This document shows, piece after piece, positions 23,212-32,879 of a stretch of 55,148 bases of DNA (its first letter is position 1; every line of letters starts with the position of its first letter). Source of the DNA: Lentisphaerae bacterium GWF2_38_69 (GTDB lineage: Bacteria; Verrucomicrobiota; Lentisphaeria; Victivallales; GWF2-38-69); NCBI GenBank assembly GCA_001803205.1, contig MHBE01000060.1, positions 1 through 55,148 of the forward strand, read 5' to 3'. The position numbers were made by a program, and so were the translations under genes. A model generated the notes under the pieces. The model was not told the DNA's origin, did not search any database, and saw only the letters and a list, made by a program, of their open reading frames with translations.

Positions 23212-25242
23212 ATGGATAAACTGAAGATGCGAAGTCCGAATCTGACAGAAGAAAATATAGAAAAAATTGCAGAACTTTTTCCTAACTGTGTTACCGAAAT
23301 ATCAGGAGAAAACGGTTCACTTAAAAAAGCTATTGATTTTGATCTACTGAAGCAGGAGCTTGCAGATAAGATAGTCGAAGGGCCTCAGGAACGCTATCAT
23401 CTGAATTGGCCAGGCAAACGGGAAGCTCTACTGACGGCAAATGCCCCGATTGCCAAAACTCTCCGTCCATGCCGTGATGAAAGCGTAGATTTTGATACTA
23501 CAAAAAACTTATTCCTTGAAGGCGACAATCTGGATGCTCTGAAACTTCTTCAGGAAACATACCTTGGAAAAGTTAAGATGATCTACATCGATCCTCCGTA
23601 TAATACAGGTAATGATTTTATCTATGAGGATGACTTTGCTGAAGATTCAGAAGAGTTTTTAAAGCGCTCCAATCAGAAGGATGAACATGGAAATCGGCTT
23701 GTTGCTAACACCGACTCAAATGGCCGTTTCCACTCTGACTGGCTCTCTATGATATATCCCAGACTCAAACTGGCAAGAAACCTTCTAAGAGATGATGGCG
23801 TAATCTTTATTAGTATTGATGATAATGAAGTCCATAATCTGAGAAAGATTTGTGATGAAATATATGGCGAACAAAATTTTACTGCTCAAATAATTTGGAA
23901 AAAACGTAGCACCCCACCTAATGACAGAATCATTGCTGCCCAACATGAATACATTCTATGTGTTACGAAAAATAGCAATAGCTTAGGATTGAATTTGAGA
24001 CCAAGAACAGAAGAACAAATCAGCCGATACAAGAATTCTGACAACCACCCAAAAGGCCCTTGGACTGCTGGCGACTTGATGGCTAATGTAAAAGGAGGAC
24101 GTTATGTTACATCACTATACTTTCCAATAGTCAATCCGCGAACGGGTCAGGCGCACTATCCTTCATCAAATGGAAATTGGCGTTTCAATAAAGAGCGGAT
24201 TGATTTCCTTATTAAAAACAATGAAATTTATTTCGGAGATAACGATCAAGGACGTCCAAAGCTTAAAAGATTCCTTTGTGATGTAAAAGAAGGGATCACA
24301 TGGACGACGCTTTGGGATTTTACTCCGTTCAATACCGTTGGTTCATCTGAGATGACGGATATCTTTGGAAATTTGACAACGTTTGAAAACCCGAAGCCTA
24401 CCGGATTGATTTTGGATATAATAAGAGCTGGGAGTAATCCAGAAGCAATCATTCTCGACTTCTTCTGTGGTTCCGCAACAACAGCCCACGCAGTAATGCA
24501 GTTAAATGCTGAAGATGGAGGGAATCGCAAATTCATAATGGTTCAGCTTCCTGAAGAGTGCGATGAAAACTCAGAAGCTTTTAAAGCTGGCTACAAAACA
24601 ATAGCCGAAATCAGCAAGGAGCGTATCCGCCGCGCAGGGAAGAAAATCAAGGAAGAGAATGCTATTACTGCACCGAATCTTGATATTGGATTCAGGGTTC
24701 TGAAAGTTGATTCATCCAATATGTCAGATGTTTATTATACCCCGGATGAAGTAAATAAAGATATATTATTCCGTACTACGGATAACATAAAATCAGATAG
24801 AAGTTCGGAAGACCTTTTGTTTCAGGTATTGCTTGACTGGGGCGTAGACTTAACTCTTCCGATTAGGAGAGAGATCGTCAGAGTTAAAAAGGCGGAAGGC
24901 GGAAGGATAAAGGATGAAAAAGAAAAGCCTGAAGATAAAAACTTATCATTTGATAATATTCATCCTTCAACCTTCATCCCTCATAATTCCAAAGATTCAG
25001 CCTTCAGCCCTCAACCTTCATCCTTTCAAGAGTTTGAAGTCTATTTTGTAGACAAGAACTCTTTGGCCGGTTGTTTTGTCAGGAATGGCGAGATAACTGA
25101 TGAATTCTGCAAGGAATTAGCTGCCTATAAACCTCTTAGAGTAGTATTTTGTGATTCAGGTTTCAAGGATGACAGCACCAGAATCAATGTAGAACAGATT
25201 TTTAAACTGCTCTCACCGCACACTGAAATCAAGACAATTTAA
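23212..25242 (+). CDS. mod: Type III restriction-modification methyltransferase (Mod)
   Basis: 676 residues. LFLEGDNLDALKLLQETY and IYIDPPYNTGNDF (DPPY near 127) are motif IV and its surroundings. ILDFFCGSATTAHAVMQLN (near 415) is motif I (FxGxG type), giving the beta order of type III Mod enzymes. The target-recognition region lies between, about 230-390. It should methylate adenine in an asymmetric site and guide Res. Residues of about 559-607 are encoded by purine- and pyrimidine-rich repeats (EGGRIKDEK, HPSTFIPH, SPQPSSF) and separate LPIRREIVRV from FEVYFVDKNSL, segments that are normally close. The frame is kept, so the enzyme may remain active. Confidence 0.92.
   Translation: MDKLKMRSPNLTEENIEKIAELFPNCVTEISGENGSLKKAIDFDLLKQELADKIVEGPQERYHLNWPGKREALLTANAPIAKTLRPCRDESVDFDTTKNLFLEGDNLDALKLLQETYLGKVKMIYIDPPYNTGNDFIYEDDFAEDSEEFLKRSNQKDEHGNRLVANTDSNGRFHSDWLSMIYPRLKLARNLLRDDGVIFISIDDNEVHNLRKICDEIYGEQNFTAQIIWKKRSTPPNDRIIAAQHEYILCVTKNSNSLGLNLRPRTEEQISRYKNSDNHPKGPWTAGDLMANVKGGRYVTSLYFPIVNPRTGQAHYPSSNGNWRFNKERIDFLIKNNEIYFGDNDQGRPKLKRFLCDVKEGITWTTLWDFTPFNTVGSSEMTDIFGNLTTFENPKPTGLILDIIRAGSNPEAIILDFFCGSATTAHAVMQLNAEDGGNRKFIMVQLPEECDENSEAFKAGYKTIAEISKERIRRAGKKIKEENAITAPNLDIGFRVLKVDSSNMSDVYYTPDEVNKDILFRTTDNIKSDRSSEDLLFQVLLDWGVDLTLPIRREIVRVKKAEGGRIKDEKEKPEDKNLSFDNIHPSTFIPHNSKDSAFSPQPSSFQEFEVYFVDKNSLAGCFVRNGEITDEFCKELAAYKPLRVVFCDSGFKDDSTRINVEQIFKLLSPHTEIKTI
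24887..25028. repeat. In-frame repeat insertion within mod
   Basis: A purine-rich arm (24887-24928) and a pyrimidine-rich arm (24961-25028) of the same GGATGAA/TTCATCC type as around the four-helix-bundle gene. AAAGGATGAA (24909-24918) and TTCATCCTTT (25017-25026) are perfect inverted copies. There is no gene between the arms. The insert is translated in frame. Confidence 0.65.
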
Positions 25243-25260
25243 GGGAAGGGATTTTATATT

Positions 25261-26364
25261 ATGAAACCATACGAACCGAATAAACTGCCTCTTGAAAATC
25301 TTGATTATAAACGACTGTTTGCTTTTGTGGGAGAGGCAAATTCAGAACTTGCACGGTATGACGGGCTGCTTCAGGGAATAGTAAATCCTTCTATCATGTT
25401 ATCGCCTCTTACCAATGAAGAGGCTGTCCTTTCGTCAAAAATAGAAGGCACACAGGCAACAATTGATGAAGTTCTAGAACAGGAAGCCGGAATAATCAAA
25501 GAGGGTGAAAAATATAATGATATCCAGGAGATTATTAATTATCGAAAAGCTCTGCAGTCAGCACATAAATATCTGGATGATAGGCCAATCACATTGGCGT
25601 TTGTCAGAGAGCTTCATAAAATTTTACTCAATAGCGTACGAGGTCAGGACAAAACTCCAGGGGAATTTCGCAAAGATCAGAACTGGATCGGGCCTTATGG
25701 CTGTACTATTGAGCAGGCAACTTTTGTGCCTCCAAATCCGTTTCAACTGTTAGACTATCTTGAAGCATGGCAAAAATATCTGGAAATAAATGACATTGAT
25801 TTGCTTTTGCAAATATCAATAGTGCATGCTCAATTCGAGCTTATTCATCCATTTAAAGATGGAAACGGGCGTATCGGCCGCATACTGATCCCGCTATTTC
25901 TCTATCAAAAGAAGAAACTCTCCAAGCCTATGTTTTATCTTAGTTCTTATCTTGAATCCAACAGAGAGGAGTATTATGTCCGCCTGCAGAATATCTCAAA
26001 AGAGAATGATTGGAATGGCTGGATAGAGTTTTTTCTGAAAGCTGTAACAGCTCAGGCAATTTCAAATAATCAGAAGGTAAAGGCTATTATGAATCTATAT
26101 GAATCAATGAAAAAACAGATTCATGAGCTTACACATTCCCAATATACAATTCATCTTCTGGATGCTATTTTTGATAAACCTATATTTGAAACTATGGATT
26201 TCGTAAGAAGAACCGGTATCCATAAGCCTACGGCCATGGGACTGCTGCGATCGCTTAAGCACGAGAATATTCTAAAAGAGTTACGACCAGGAAGTGGACG
26301 TAGAGCTGCAATATTGAGCTTCCCTAAGCTCATTAATATAGCCGAAGGAAGACAAGTATTATGA
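25261..26364 (+). CDS. Fic-domain protein, N-terminally autoinhibited class
   Basis: 367 residues. The Fic motif HPFKDGNGRIGR (196-207) is complete, including the catalytic His. An inhibitory helix motif S-x3-E-G is present at S58-E62-G63 (SSKIEG), which places it in the class where the helix is N-terminal. A winged-helix domain follows (TMDFVRRTGIHKPTAMGLL). Such Fic enzymes usually AMPylate target proteins. It sits between mod and res, 18 bp after mod, with a Shine-Dalgarno AAGGGAAGGG. Genes of this type are common passengers of type I and III R-M operons; a role as toxin or regulator is inferred. Confidence 0.88.
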   Translation: MKPYEPNKLPLENLDYKRLFAFVGEANSELARYDGLLQGIVNPSIMLSPLTNEEAVLSSKIEGTQATIDEVLEQEAGIIKEGEKYNDIQEIINYRKALQSAHKYLDDRPITLAFVRELHKILLNSVRGQDKTPGEFRKDQNWIGPYGCTIEQATFVPPNPFQLLDYLEAWQKYLEINDIDLLLQISIVHAQFELIHPFKDGNGRIGRILIPLFLYQKKKLSKPMFYLSSYLESNREEYYVRLQNISKENDWNGWIEFFLKAVTAQAISNNQKVKAIMNLYESMKKQIHELTHSQYTIHLLDAIFDKPIFETMDFVRRTGIHKPTAMGLLRSLKHENILKELRPGSGRRAAILSFPKLINIAEGRQVL

Positions 26365-26542
26365 TTTATTTTGTGTATTGTACAGCATTCATAATGAATA
26401 TTGTGTATTGTGATGATGGCAATGCGATACACAAATTGCTTTGTGGATTGCAGAATGTCCACAAAATACTTAGTGGTTATTATCTTTGCTTTTACTGTCC
26501 ACAAAGTTTAACTGCAGAAGATTTTCCCCGGGAGCTTTTCAG
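26365..26542. promoter_or_regulatory. Repeat-containing leader upstream of rhuM
   Basis: TTGTGTATTGT occurs at 26371-26381 and 26401-26411, exactly 30 bp apart, with an inverted near-copy CGATACACAA further right. CTTTGTGGA and TCCACAAAG form a second inverted pair. A frame is open through this stretch, but its translation is low-complexity and I do not take it as a gene. It may be an operator/promoter for rhuM or a short-repeat insertion. Confidence 0.4.
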
Positions 26543-27613
26543 ATGAAGAACAAAAAAGACAGAAAAGATCCGAAAAATAAGCTGGCACGAAAAGGTATGA
26601 CGGAATTTTTACTCTATACTACTCCAAATGGAGATGTTAGAATAGAAATATTTTTAATGAATGAAACTATATGGCTTTCTCAAGATAAAATTGCTGAACT
26701 TTTTGGGGTTAATCGGCCTGCGATAACAAAACACCTTAAGAATATTTTTGATAGCGGAGAACTTGACGCAAATGTGGTTAGTTCCATTTTGGAACATACC
26801 ACTAAACACGGTGCCATCGAAGATAAAACGCAAACCAGGCCAGTAAAATATTATAACCTTGATGCAATTGTTTCAGTAGGGTACCGCGTTAATTCTACTA
26901 GAGCTACACATTTCAGAATATGGGCTACAAAAGTTCTGAAAGAGTATATTATCAAAGGATTTGCCATGGATGATAAAAGGCTTAAGAATCCTGATAATAT
27001 ATTCGGGAAAGATTATTTTGATGAACAGCTTGAGCGTATCCGTGATATACGGTCGAGCGAAAGAAGGTTTTACCAGAAGATAACTGACATATATTCACAG
27101 TGCAGCGCTGATTATGACAAAAACAGCGAAGAGACACAACTTTTCTTTGCCACAGTTCAAAACAAACTTCATTGGGCCATCAGCGGACAAACAGCTGCAG
27201 AGATAGTCTATTCAAGAGCAAGCAGCGATAAACTAAATATGGGGCTGACTTCATGGAAAAACGCTCCGAAAGGTATGATAAGGAAAAACGATGTGTCCAT
27301 AGCCAAAAACTATCTCAACGAAAAAGAACTTGATGGGTTAAACCGTATTGTCAGTATGTATCTGGATTATGCAGAGATGCAGGCTATGAAGAAGCAAGCC
27401 ATGTACATGAGTGACTGGATAGAGAAGCTGAATGCTTTCCTTAAGTTTAATGAAAGAGACATTCTGGACAATCCGGGTAAAGTAAGCGCTGAGCTTGCGA
27501 AGTCTTTTGCTGAAAGCGAGTTTGAAAAATACAGTATTGTACAAGACAGACTCTTCGAAAGTGATTTCGATAAAGTTGTCAAGCAGATTGGAGAGAAGAA
27601 AGATGAAGTTTAA
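26543..27613 (+). CDS. rhuM: RhuM-family virulence-associated protein
   Basis: 356 residues from the ATG at 26543; the longer frame from 26486 would add 19 low-complexity residues and lacks a ribosome site. [20 protein letters not shown] and [12 protein letters not shown] form a phage-antirepressor-like helix-turn-helix. [20 protein letters not shown] and [17 protein letters not shown] are hallmarks of RhuM. RhuM genes are frequent in islands and R-M loci; biochemical function is unknown. The end overlaps the res start (ATGA-type overlap at 27603), so it is embedded in the operon. Confidence 0.85.
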   Translation: MKNKKDRKDPKNKLARKGMTEFLLYTTPNGDVRIEIFLMNETIWLSQDKIAELFGVNRPAITKHLKNIFDSGELDANVVSSILEHTTKHGAIEDKTQTRPVKYYNLDAIVSVGYRVNSTRATHFRIWATKVLKEYIIKGFAMDDKRLKNPDNIFGKDYFDEQLERIRDIRSSERRFYQKITDIYSQCSADYDKNSEETQLFFATVQNKLHWAISGQTAAEIVYSRASSDKLNMGLTSWKNAPKGMIRKNDVSIAKNYLNEKELDGLNRIVSMYLDYAEMQAMKKQAMYMSDWIEKLNAFLKFNERDILDNPGKVSAELAKSFAESEFEKYSIVQDRLFESDFDKVVKQIGEKKDEV

Positions 27614-30600
27614 ATTTAAAAAGCAGCAATATCAGACCAATGCGGTTGACTCTGTAATTGACTGTTTTCAAGGACAGCCGAATACTTCAAAAATAACCTA
27701 TCGTATAGACCCTGGAGTTTCAAAATCAAAAGATGCTGCATTGCCCGGATTTGAAGAATCCGGATTTAAAAATCAGGGTCTGCTTATCAGTGAAGCTCAA
27801 TTATTGGAGAATATTCAATCTGTACAGAAAAGGCAAAATCTGCCGATATCAAAAGAACTGGTAAAAAGTAAAGTCTCTCCAGTTAATCTTGATATCGAAA
27901 TGGAAACAGGGACAGGCAAGACCTATTGCTATATCAAAACGATATTTGAAATGAACATCAGATATGGTTGGAGCAAGTTCATAGTTGTAGTTCCAAGCAT
28001 AGCTATTAGAGAAGGTGTTTATAAATCTCTTGAAATTACAGCAGAACATTTCCTTGAGGATTATCACAAGAAGGCGAAGTTCTTTATTTACAATTCAAGC
28101 CAGCTTCATAACCTGGAAAGTTTTTCATCCGATGCCGGAATTAATATTATGGTAATAAATGTTCAGGCATTTAATGCTACAGGAAAAGAAAACCGCAGGA
28201 TATATGAAGAATTAGATGATTTTCAGAGTAGGAAACCTATAGATGTAATTAAAGCAAACCATCCGATACTGATTATTGATGAGCCCCAAAAAATTGAGGG
28301 AGATTCCAAAAAGGAAAGTAAAAGCTTCCAATCTTTGAAAGAATTTAATCCTTTGATGATCCTGCGTTATTCAGCCACACATAAAAAGGAACACAATAAA
28401 ATACACAGGCTTGATGCATTGGATGCGTATAACCAGAAACTTGTCAAGAAAATCGCAGTTCGTGGGATTTCGGTAAAAAATTTAGCTGGCACAAATGCAT
28501 ATCTGTATCTTGAATCTATTGAAGTATCAAAGCAAGGGCCAATGGCACGAATAGAGTTTGAATTAAGGCAAAACAACGGCATTAAAAGGATATTCAAAAA
28601 GTTTAAAAAAGGAGATAACCTTTTTGTTCATTCAAATGGGTTAGAACAATACAAAGACAGGTTTGTAATAACTGATATAAATGCAAACAGCGATACTATC
28701 AGTTTTGGGAATGGGCTTGATTTAGTAGCCGGAGAGGCAACCGGAGATGTAAATGAAATAATGTTAAGAAGAATACAAATCCGTGAAGCAATAAGAGCCC
28801 ATCTTGAAAAAGAGATAGTTTTATATCATCAGGGGATAAAAGTTCTATCTTTGTTCTTTATTGATGAAGTGGCAAAATACAGACAATATACAGATGACGG
28901 AGAAGAAGGCGGAGAATATGCAAAGATATTCGAAGAAGAATATATCGATGCAGTTAATGAATTAGCACTCCTGGACAAAGCAGAGTATAGAAAATATCTC
29001 GATTCTATCCATGTAGAAAAGACACATGACGGATATTTTTCAATTGATAAAAAATCAAAAAGGCTTCTTGATCCTGAAACAGGGAAAAAATCTACTGAAA
29101 CAGATGATGTGGATGCGTATGATTTGATACTCAAAAATAAAGAGAGACTTCTTTCTTTGAGTGAACCTGTTCGTTTCATATTTTCACATTCTGCGTTGCG
29201 TGAGGGATGGGATAATCCAAATGTATTTGTGATATGCGCTCTTAAGCATAGCGATAATACGATATCACGCAGGCAGGAAGTGGGACGCGGACTAAGAATT
29301 GCAGTAAATAATTTAGGAGAAAGACAGGATAATCCTGCCACTGTTCATCAGACAAATGTCCTTACAGTTGTAGCCAATGAAAGTTATAATGATTTTGTTG
29401 CCGGGCTGCAAAGCGATATCAGCAGCTCTCTTTCGGAAAGGCCGCGTTTGGCAAATGAAGCATATTTCACTTCTAAAATTATAAATATTGATGGCAAAAA
29501 TGTCGAAGTCACTCAACAGATGGCAAAACAGATATACAGGTATCTTGTAAAAAATGATTATACCGATGACAATGACCACATTACTCAGGAATACCTGGAA
29601 GCCGTTAAAAACAATACTCTAGCTTTATTACCTGAAGAACTAATTCCTTTTAAGTCTCAAATTTACCTTCTCATAGACTCTGTTTACAGCGATGCAAAAT
29701 TGCCTCAAATCGAGAATGACCGTGGCGCTAAAATAAACCCGCTGAATGCGAACTTCGAAAAGAAAGAGTTTAAGGAACTCTGGAATAGAATCAACAATAA
29801 GGCTGTCTATAGTGTTAATTTCGATAGTAGCGAACTCGTAACAAAGTGTGTTGAATCATTAACCCATAATCTTAGAGTCACTCCTTTGAAGTACAAGATA
29901 GAAAGTGGCATACAAAAAGATAGCAATACATTCGAAGATATATTATCCGGTGACGGCTTTGATATTAAAGAAACCAGGACAGAAACTAACCGAAGAACTG
30001 TTCATTCTTCAGTCAAATATGATCTTGTGGGTAAAATTGCTGCAGAAACGTTGCTTACTAGAAAAACTGTATCTGAAATCTTATCAAAAATAGATAATGC
30101 TGTATTTAATCAATTTAAAATAAATCCTGAAAGTTTTATTTCTGAATCAATTATACTAATCAAAGAGCAGAAGGCAACAGTAATTATTGAACATCTTACA
30201 TACAATGCTGTTTCCGAAAAGCATGATATAGACATTTTTACAGATTCACAATTAAAACAGAATTTTAGTAATGCCGGAGAACCATTGAAGAAACATATTT
30301 ACGATTATGTTGTTACTGATTCAGGAACTGAAAGGACTTTTGCAAAAGAACTTGATACAAGCTCAGAAGTCGTGGTTTATGCTAAATTACCAAGAGGCTT
30401 TGAAATACCCACACCAGTAGGAAATTATAATCCAGACTGGGCTATATCATTTAAAGAAGGACTTGTGAAACATATATATTTTGTTGCAGAAACGAAAGGT
30501 TCTTTGTCTTCAATGGAACTTAGGGAAATAGAGAAAACCAAGATTGGTTGTGCTAAAAAGTTCTTTGCTGAAATCAATAAGAAAGTAGATCAAAATAAAG

Positions 30601-30671
30601 TCAAATATGATGTTGTTGACAGTTACGGTAAGTTGATGGAAATCGTCGGAGTGAAAACTAAGTCCGAATGA
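27603..30671 (+). CDS. res: Type III restriction enzyme (Res), helicase-nuclease
   Basis: 1022 residues from the ATG at 27603; an upstream in-frame ATG at 27495 lies deep in rhuM and is rejected. SF2 helicase motifs: METGTGKTY (near 100), LIIDEPQ (near 226), RYSATHK (near 257), [11 protein letters not shown], and [13 protein letters not shown]. The C-terminal PD-(D/E)xK nuclease is YNPDWAI (near 942) with VAETKG (near 962). The protein has full family length and all key residues. With Mod it should cleave DNA carrying unmodified sites, using ATP-driven one-dimensional sliding. Confidence 0.92.
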   Translation: MKFKFKKQQYQTNAVDSVIDCFQGQPNTSKITYRIDPGVSKSKDAALPGFEESGFKNQGLLISEAQLLENIQSVQKRQNLPISKELVKSKVSPVNLDIEMETGTGKTYCYIKTIFEMNIRYGWSKFIVVVPSIAIREGVYKSLEITAEHFLEDYHKKAKFFIYNSSQLHNLESFSSDAGINIMVINVQAFNATGKENRRIYEELDDFQSRKPIDVIKANHPILIIDEPQKIEGDSKKESKSFQSLKEFNPLMILRYSATHKKEHNKIHRLDALDAYNQKLVKKIAVRGISVKNLAGTNAYLYLESIEVSKQGPMARIEFELRQNNGIKRIFKKFKKGDNLFVHSNGLEQYKDRFVITDINANSDTISFGNGLDLVAGEATGDVNEIMLRRIQIREAIRAHLEKEIVLYHQGIKVLSLFFIDEVAKYRQYTDDGEEGGEYAKIFEEEYIDAVNELALLDKAEYRKYLDSIHVEKTHDGYFSIDKKSKRLLDPETGKKSTETDDVDAYDLILKNKERLLSLSEPVRFIFSHSALREGWDNPNVFVICALKHSDNTISRRQEVGRGLRIAVNNLGERQDNPATVHQTNVLTVVANESYNDFVAGLQSDISSSLSERPRLANEAYFTSKIINIDGKNVEVTQQMAKQIYRYLVKNDYTDDNDHITQEYLEAVKNNTLALLPEELIPFKSQIYLLIDSVYSDAKLPQIENDRGAKINPLNANFEKKEFKELWNRINNKAVYSVNFDSSELVTKCVESLTHNLRVTPLKYKIESGIQKDSNTFEDILSGDGFDIKETRTETNRRTVHSSVKYDLVGKIAAETLLTRKTVSEILSKIDNAVFNQFKINPESFISESIILIKEQKATVIIEHLTYNAVSEKHDIDIFTDSQLKQNFSNAGEPLKKHIYDYVVTDSGTERTFAKELDTSSEVVVYAKLPRGFEIPTPVGNYNPDWAISFKEGLVKHIYFVAETKGSLSSMELREIEKTKIGCAKKFFAEINKKVDQNKVKYDVVDSYGKLMEIVGVKTKSE

Positions 30672-30682
30672 GGGAAAGATAA

Positions 30683-32860
30683 ATGAACAGATTAAAAGTC
30701 AATCTAAAAAACTGTTATGGTATCCAGTCTTTGGAGTATGAATTTGATTTCAGCATTGGTGATCCAAATAGACAAAAAGCCAAGGCTTATGCTATTTATG
30801 CCCCTAATGGACTAATGAAATCTTCTTTCGCCAGAACTTTTGATGTCCTTTCTAAAGGCGAATCTCCAAAAGAAGAGCGTTACAACCGTAAGACAGCATG
30901 CGTAGTTGAGATAGATGGAATGGCAATTCAAAAGGAAAATATCTATGTTCTTAAAGCAGAAATAGACATCAACACCGACAGTCCGGCTATTACCAACATA
31001 CTTGTCAATCCTGAAAACAAGGCCAAATACGATGATTTGCTTATTGAACTCGACAAACTAAAAAATAAGTTAATCGGATCTCTTCAGAAATCATCGAAAG
31101 TAAAGAAAGGAGACATTGAAAAGACAATACTCAATAACTGGTTGGAGACAAGCTTTCCTGCCTGCATTGAAAAAATAAAAAAAATCTCTATTGAGGATGA
31201 TTTGAGCCTCTATGAATATGCAATAATTTTCGACCCTAAAGTCATCGAAATCTTGAAAAGCCAGGAATTCATAGATAAAGCCAGTGAGTTTAATAAGCGT
31301 TATCAAGAGCTTTTTAACCAGATTGGGACAATATACCAAAAGGGAGTGTTTAATCCATCAAAAGCAGAAGCATCGTTTGGAACATTGGGAAAACAAGGAT
31401 TTTTTACAGCTGGGCACCGCGTTCATTTCCGAGGAGAACCAGCCTCCATTGATAAGGCTGAGTTGGAGCAAAAACTTCAAGTAATTCATGCAAGCATTGA
31501 TGGTGATGAAACGCTGAAAAAACTTCGCAACAGTCTTGCTCAAAATGCTCAAACTCAGGCATTAACCGATCTAATTGAGAAACTTTCACCAAGTCAGATT
31601 GAATTTTTGCTTGAAAAACTCAAGCCAGAGAATCAAAACCAGTTTCGCAAGGATCTTTGGGTATATTACATAAAAGAGAACACGGATGCAACAGCTTATC
31701 TTGAGGCGTATAACACTAGCAAAAATGAAATAGAATCCATTGAAGCCGCTGCTGCACAAGCTACACCAAGATGGACAAAAGCTATCGAGCTTTTTAATGA
31801 CCGATTTGTGGATATGCCATTTACGCTTTCTGTATACAATCAGACTCAAGTTGCACTTGGTAAAGAGAATGCTAAACTGAAATTTACTTTCAAAGATGGT
31901 CCTGATATTGTCGAGTGCTCTCGCTCTGAGATCAAGACTCTAAGTCAAGGCGAAAAAAGGGCTCTTTATCTTCTCAATTTCATTTTTGAAGTAGAATCTC
32001 GTAGGATAAACAACCAAGAGACATTGTTCATCTTTGATGATGTTGCAGATTCTTTCGACTACAAGAACAAACATGCCATTGTTCAGTATTTGAAAGACCT
32101 TACTAACACTAGTTATTTTCAAGGAATTATTTTGACCCACAATTATGACTTCTTTAGAACACTCGCCAACATTTTTGTTCATCGAGACAGATGCCTAATG
32201 GCCAATCGTAGTATCAATGCAGTTCTTCTTACAAAAGCAGAGGGAGTTAATAATTACTTTATTGGAAAATGGAAAGACAATGTAGCTAATAACGACATTA
32301 TCCTATGTGCCACTATTCCTTTTACAAGAAATCTTATCGAATATACTAAAGGTGAGCAAGACACCGATTATGTGAAACTCACTAGTCTATTGCATTGGAA
32401 GAATGACACAGAACAAATCACTGTTGGCAATTACCTTGAGATTTATAACCGGCTTTTTGGTGCTGGACACATCACCAGCAATGCAAAACTGGTAAAAACT
32501 CTTCTCTTGGACAAGGCTGATGAAGTTTGTAATAGGAGTGTGCAAGATGGTTTGAATCTAGAGGATAAAGTTTTACTGTCTATAGCAATTCGTATGCAAG
32601 CTGAGATATTTCTAATCAATAAGATTCGAACTCTAAAAAATGATTCGACTTATTGGTCTCAATCTGAAAATCAGTTTGGCTGTCTAATGAAAGAATATAC
32701 ATTATTAGATCCAACAGCAATAGAATTACGAACATTAGAAAAGGTAAGCATTACTGTCAACTCCAACATACACCTTAATTCATTTATGTATGAACCCATT
32801 TTGGATCTGAATATCGAACATCTTGTAAAACTATATCGAGAAGTATGCAATCTGGTGTAA
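30683..32860 (+). CDS. AAA_13-type ABC-like ATPase (RloC/PrrC-related group)
   Basis: 725 residues. An unusual P-loop YAPNGLMKSSFA is at 39-50, with GLMK replacing the usual G-x-GK. The ABC signature is LSQGEKRALYLL (near 420) and the Walker B is TLFIFDDVADSFD (near 450). The middle region (150-390) is helical. This layout is that of AAA_13 proteins, the group containing the anticodon-nuclease regulators RloC and PrrC and various abortive-infection ATPases. I do not see a clear nuclease motif or zinc hook. It starts 11 bp after res, so probably serves as a further defence layer. Confidence 0.75.
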   Translation: MNRLKVNLKNCYGIQSLEYEFDFSIGDPNRQKAKAYAIYAPNGLMKSSFARTFDVLSKGESPKEERYNRKTACVVEIDGMAIQKENIYVLKAEIDINTDSPAITNILVNPENKAKYDDLLIELDKLKNKLIGSLQKSSKVKKGDIEKTILNNWLETSFPACIEKIKKISIEDDLSLYEYAIIFDPKVIEILKSQEFIDKASEFNKRYQELFNQIGTIYQKGVFNPSKAEASFGTLGKQGFFTAGHRVHFRGEPASIDKAELEQKLQVIHASIDGDETLKKLRNSLAQNAQTQALTDLIEKLSPSQIEFLLEKLKPENQNQFRKDLWVYYIKENTDATAYLEAYNTSKNEIESIEAAAAQATPRWTKAIELFNDRFVDMPFTLSVYNQTQVALGKENAKLKFTFKDGPDIVECSRSEIKTLSQGEKRALYLLNFIFEVESRRINNQETLFIFDDVADSFDYKNKHAIVQYLKDLTNTSYFQGIILTHNYDFFRTLANIFVHRDRCLMANRSINAVLLTKAEGVNNYFIGKWKDNVANNDIILCATIPFTRNLIEYTKGEQDTDYVKLTSLLHWKNDTEQITVGNYLEIYNRLFGAGHITSNAKLVKTLLLDKADEVCNRSVQDGLNLEDKVLLSIAIRMQAEIFLINKIRTLKNDSTYWSQSENQFGCLMKEYTLLDPTAIELRTLEKVSITVNSNIHLNSFMYEPILDLNIEHLVKLYREVCNLV

Positions 32861-32879
32861 TAGAGTTTGATGACATCTT

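Noticed and set aside
26486-26542. Upstream start for rhuM
   Set aside because: It adds 19 residues encoded in the leader and lacks a ribosome site; the ATG at 26543 has GGGAGC upstream and starts the conserved protein.
26361-26546. 61-codon frame between Fic and rhuM
   Set aside because: Low-complexity translation from TTGTGTATTGT-type repeats, no ribosome site; better taken as a repeat-bearing leader.
27495-27602. Upstream start for res
   Set aside because: It lies 119 bp inside rhuM; the ATG at 27603 overlapping the rhuM stop begins the conserved [10 protein letters not shown] segment.
30683-32860. Confident RloC or PrrC anticodon nuclease
   Set aside because: The ATPase part fits the wider AAA_13 group, but no nuclease residues or zinc hook could be recognised.
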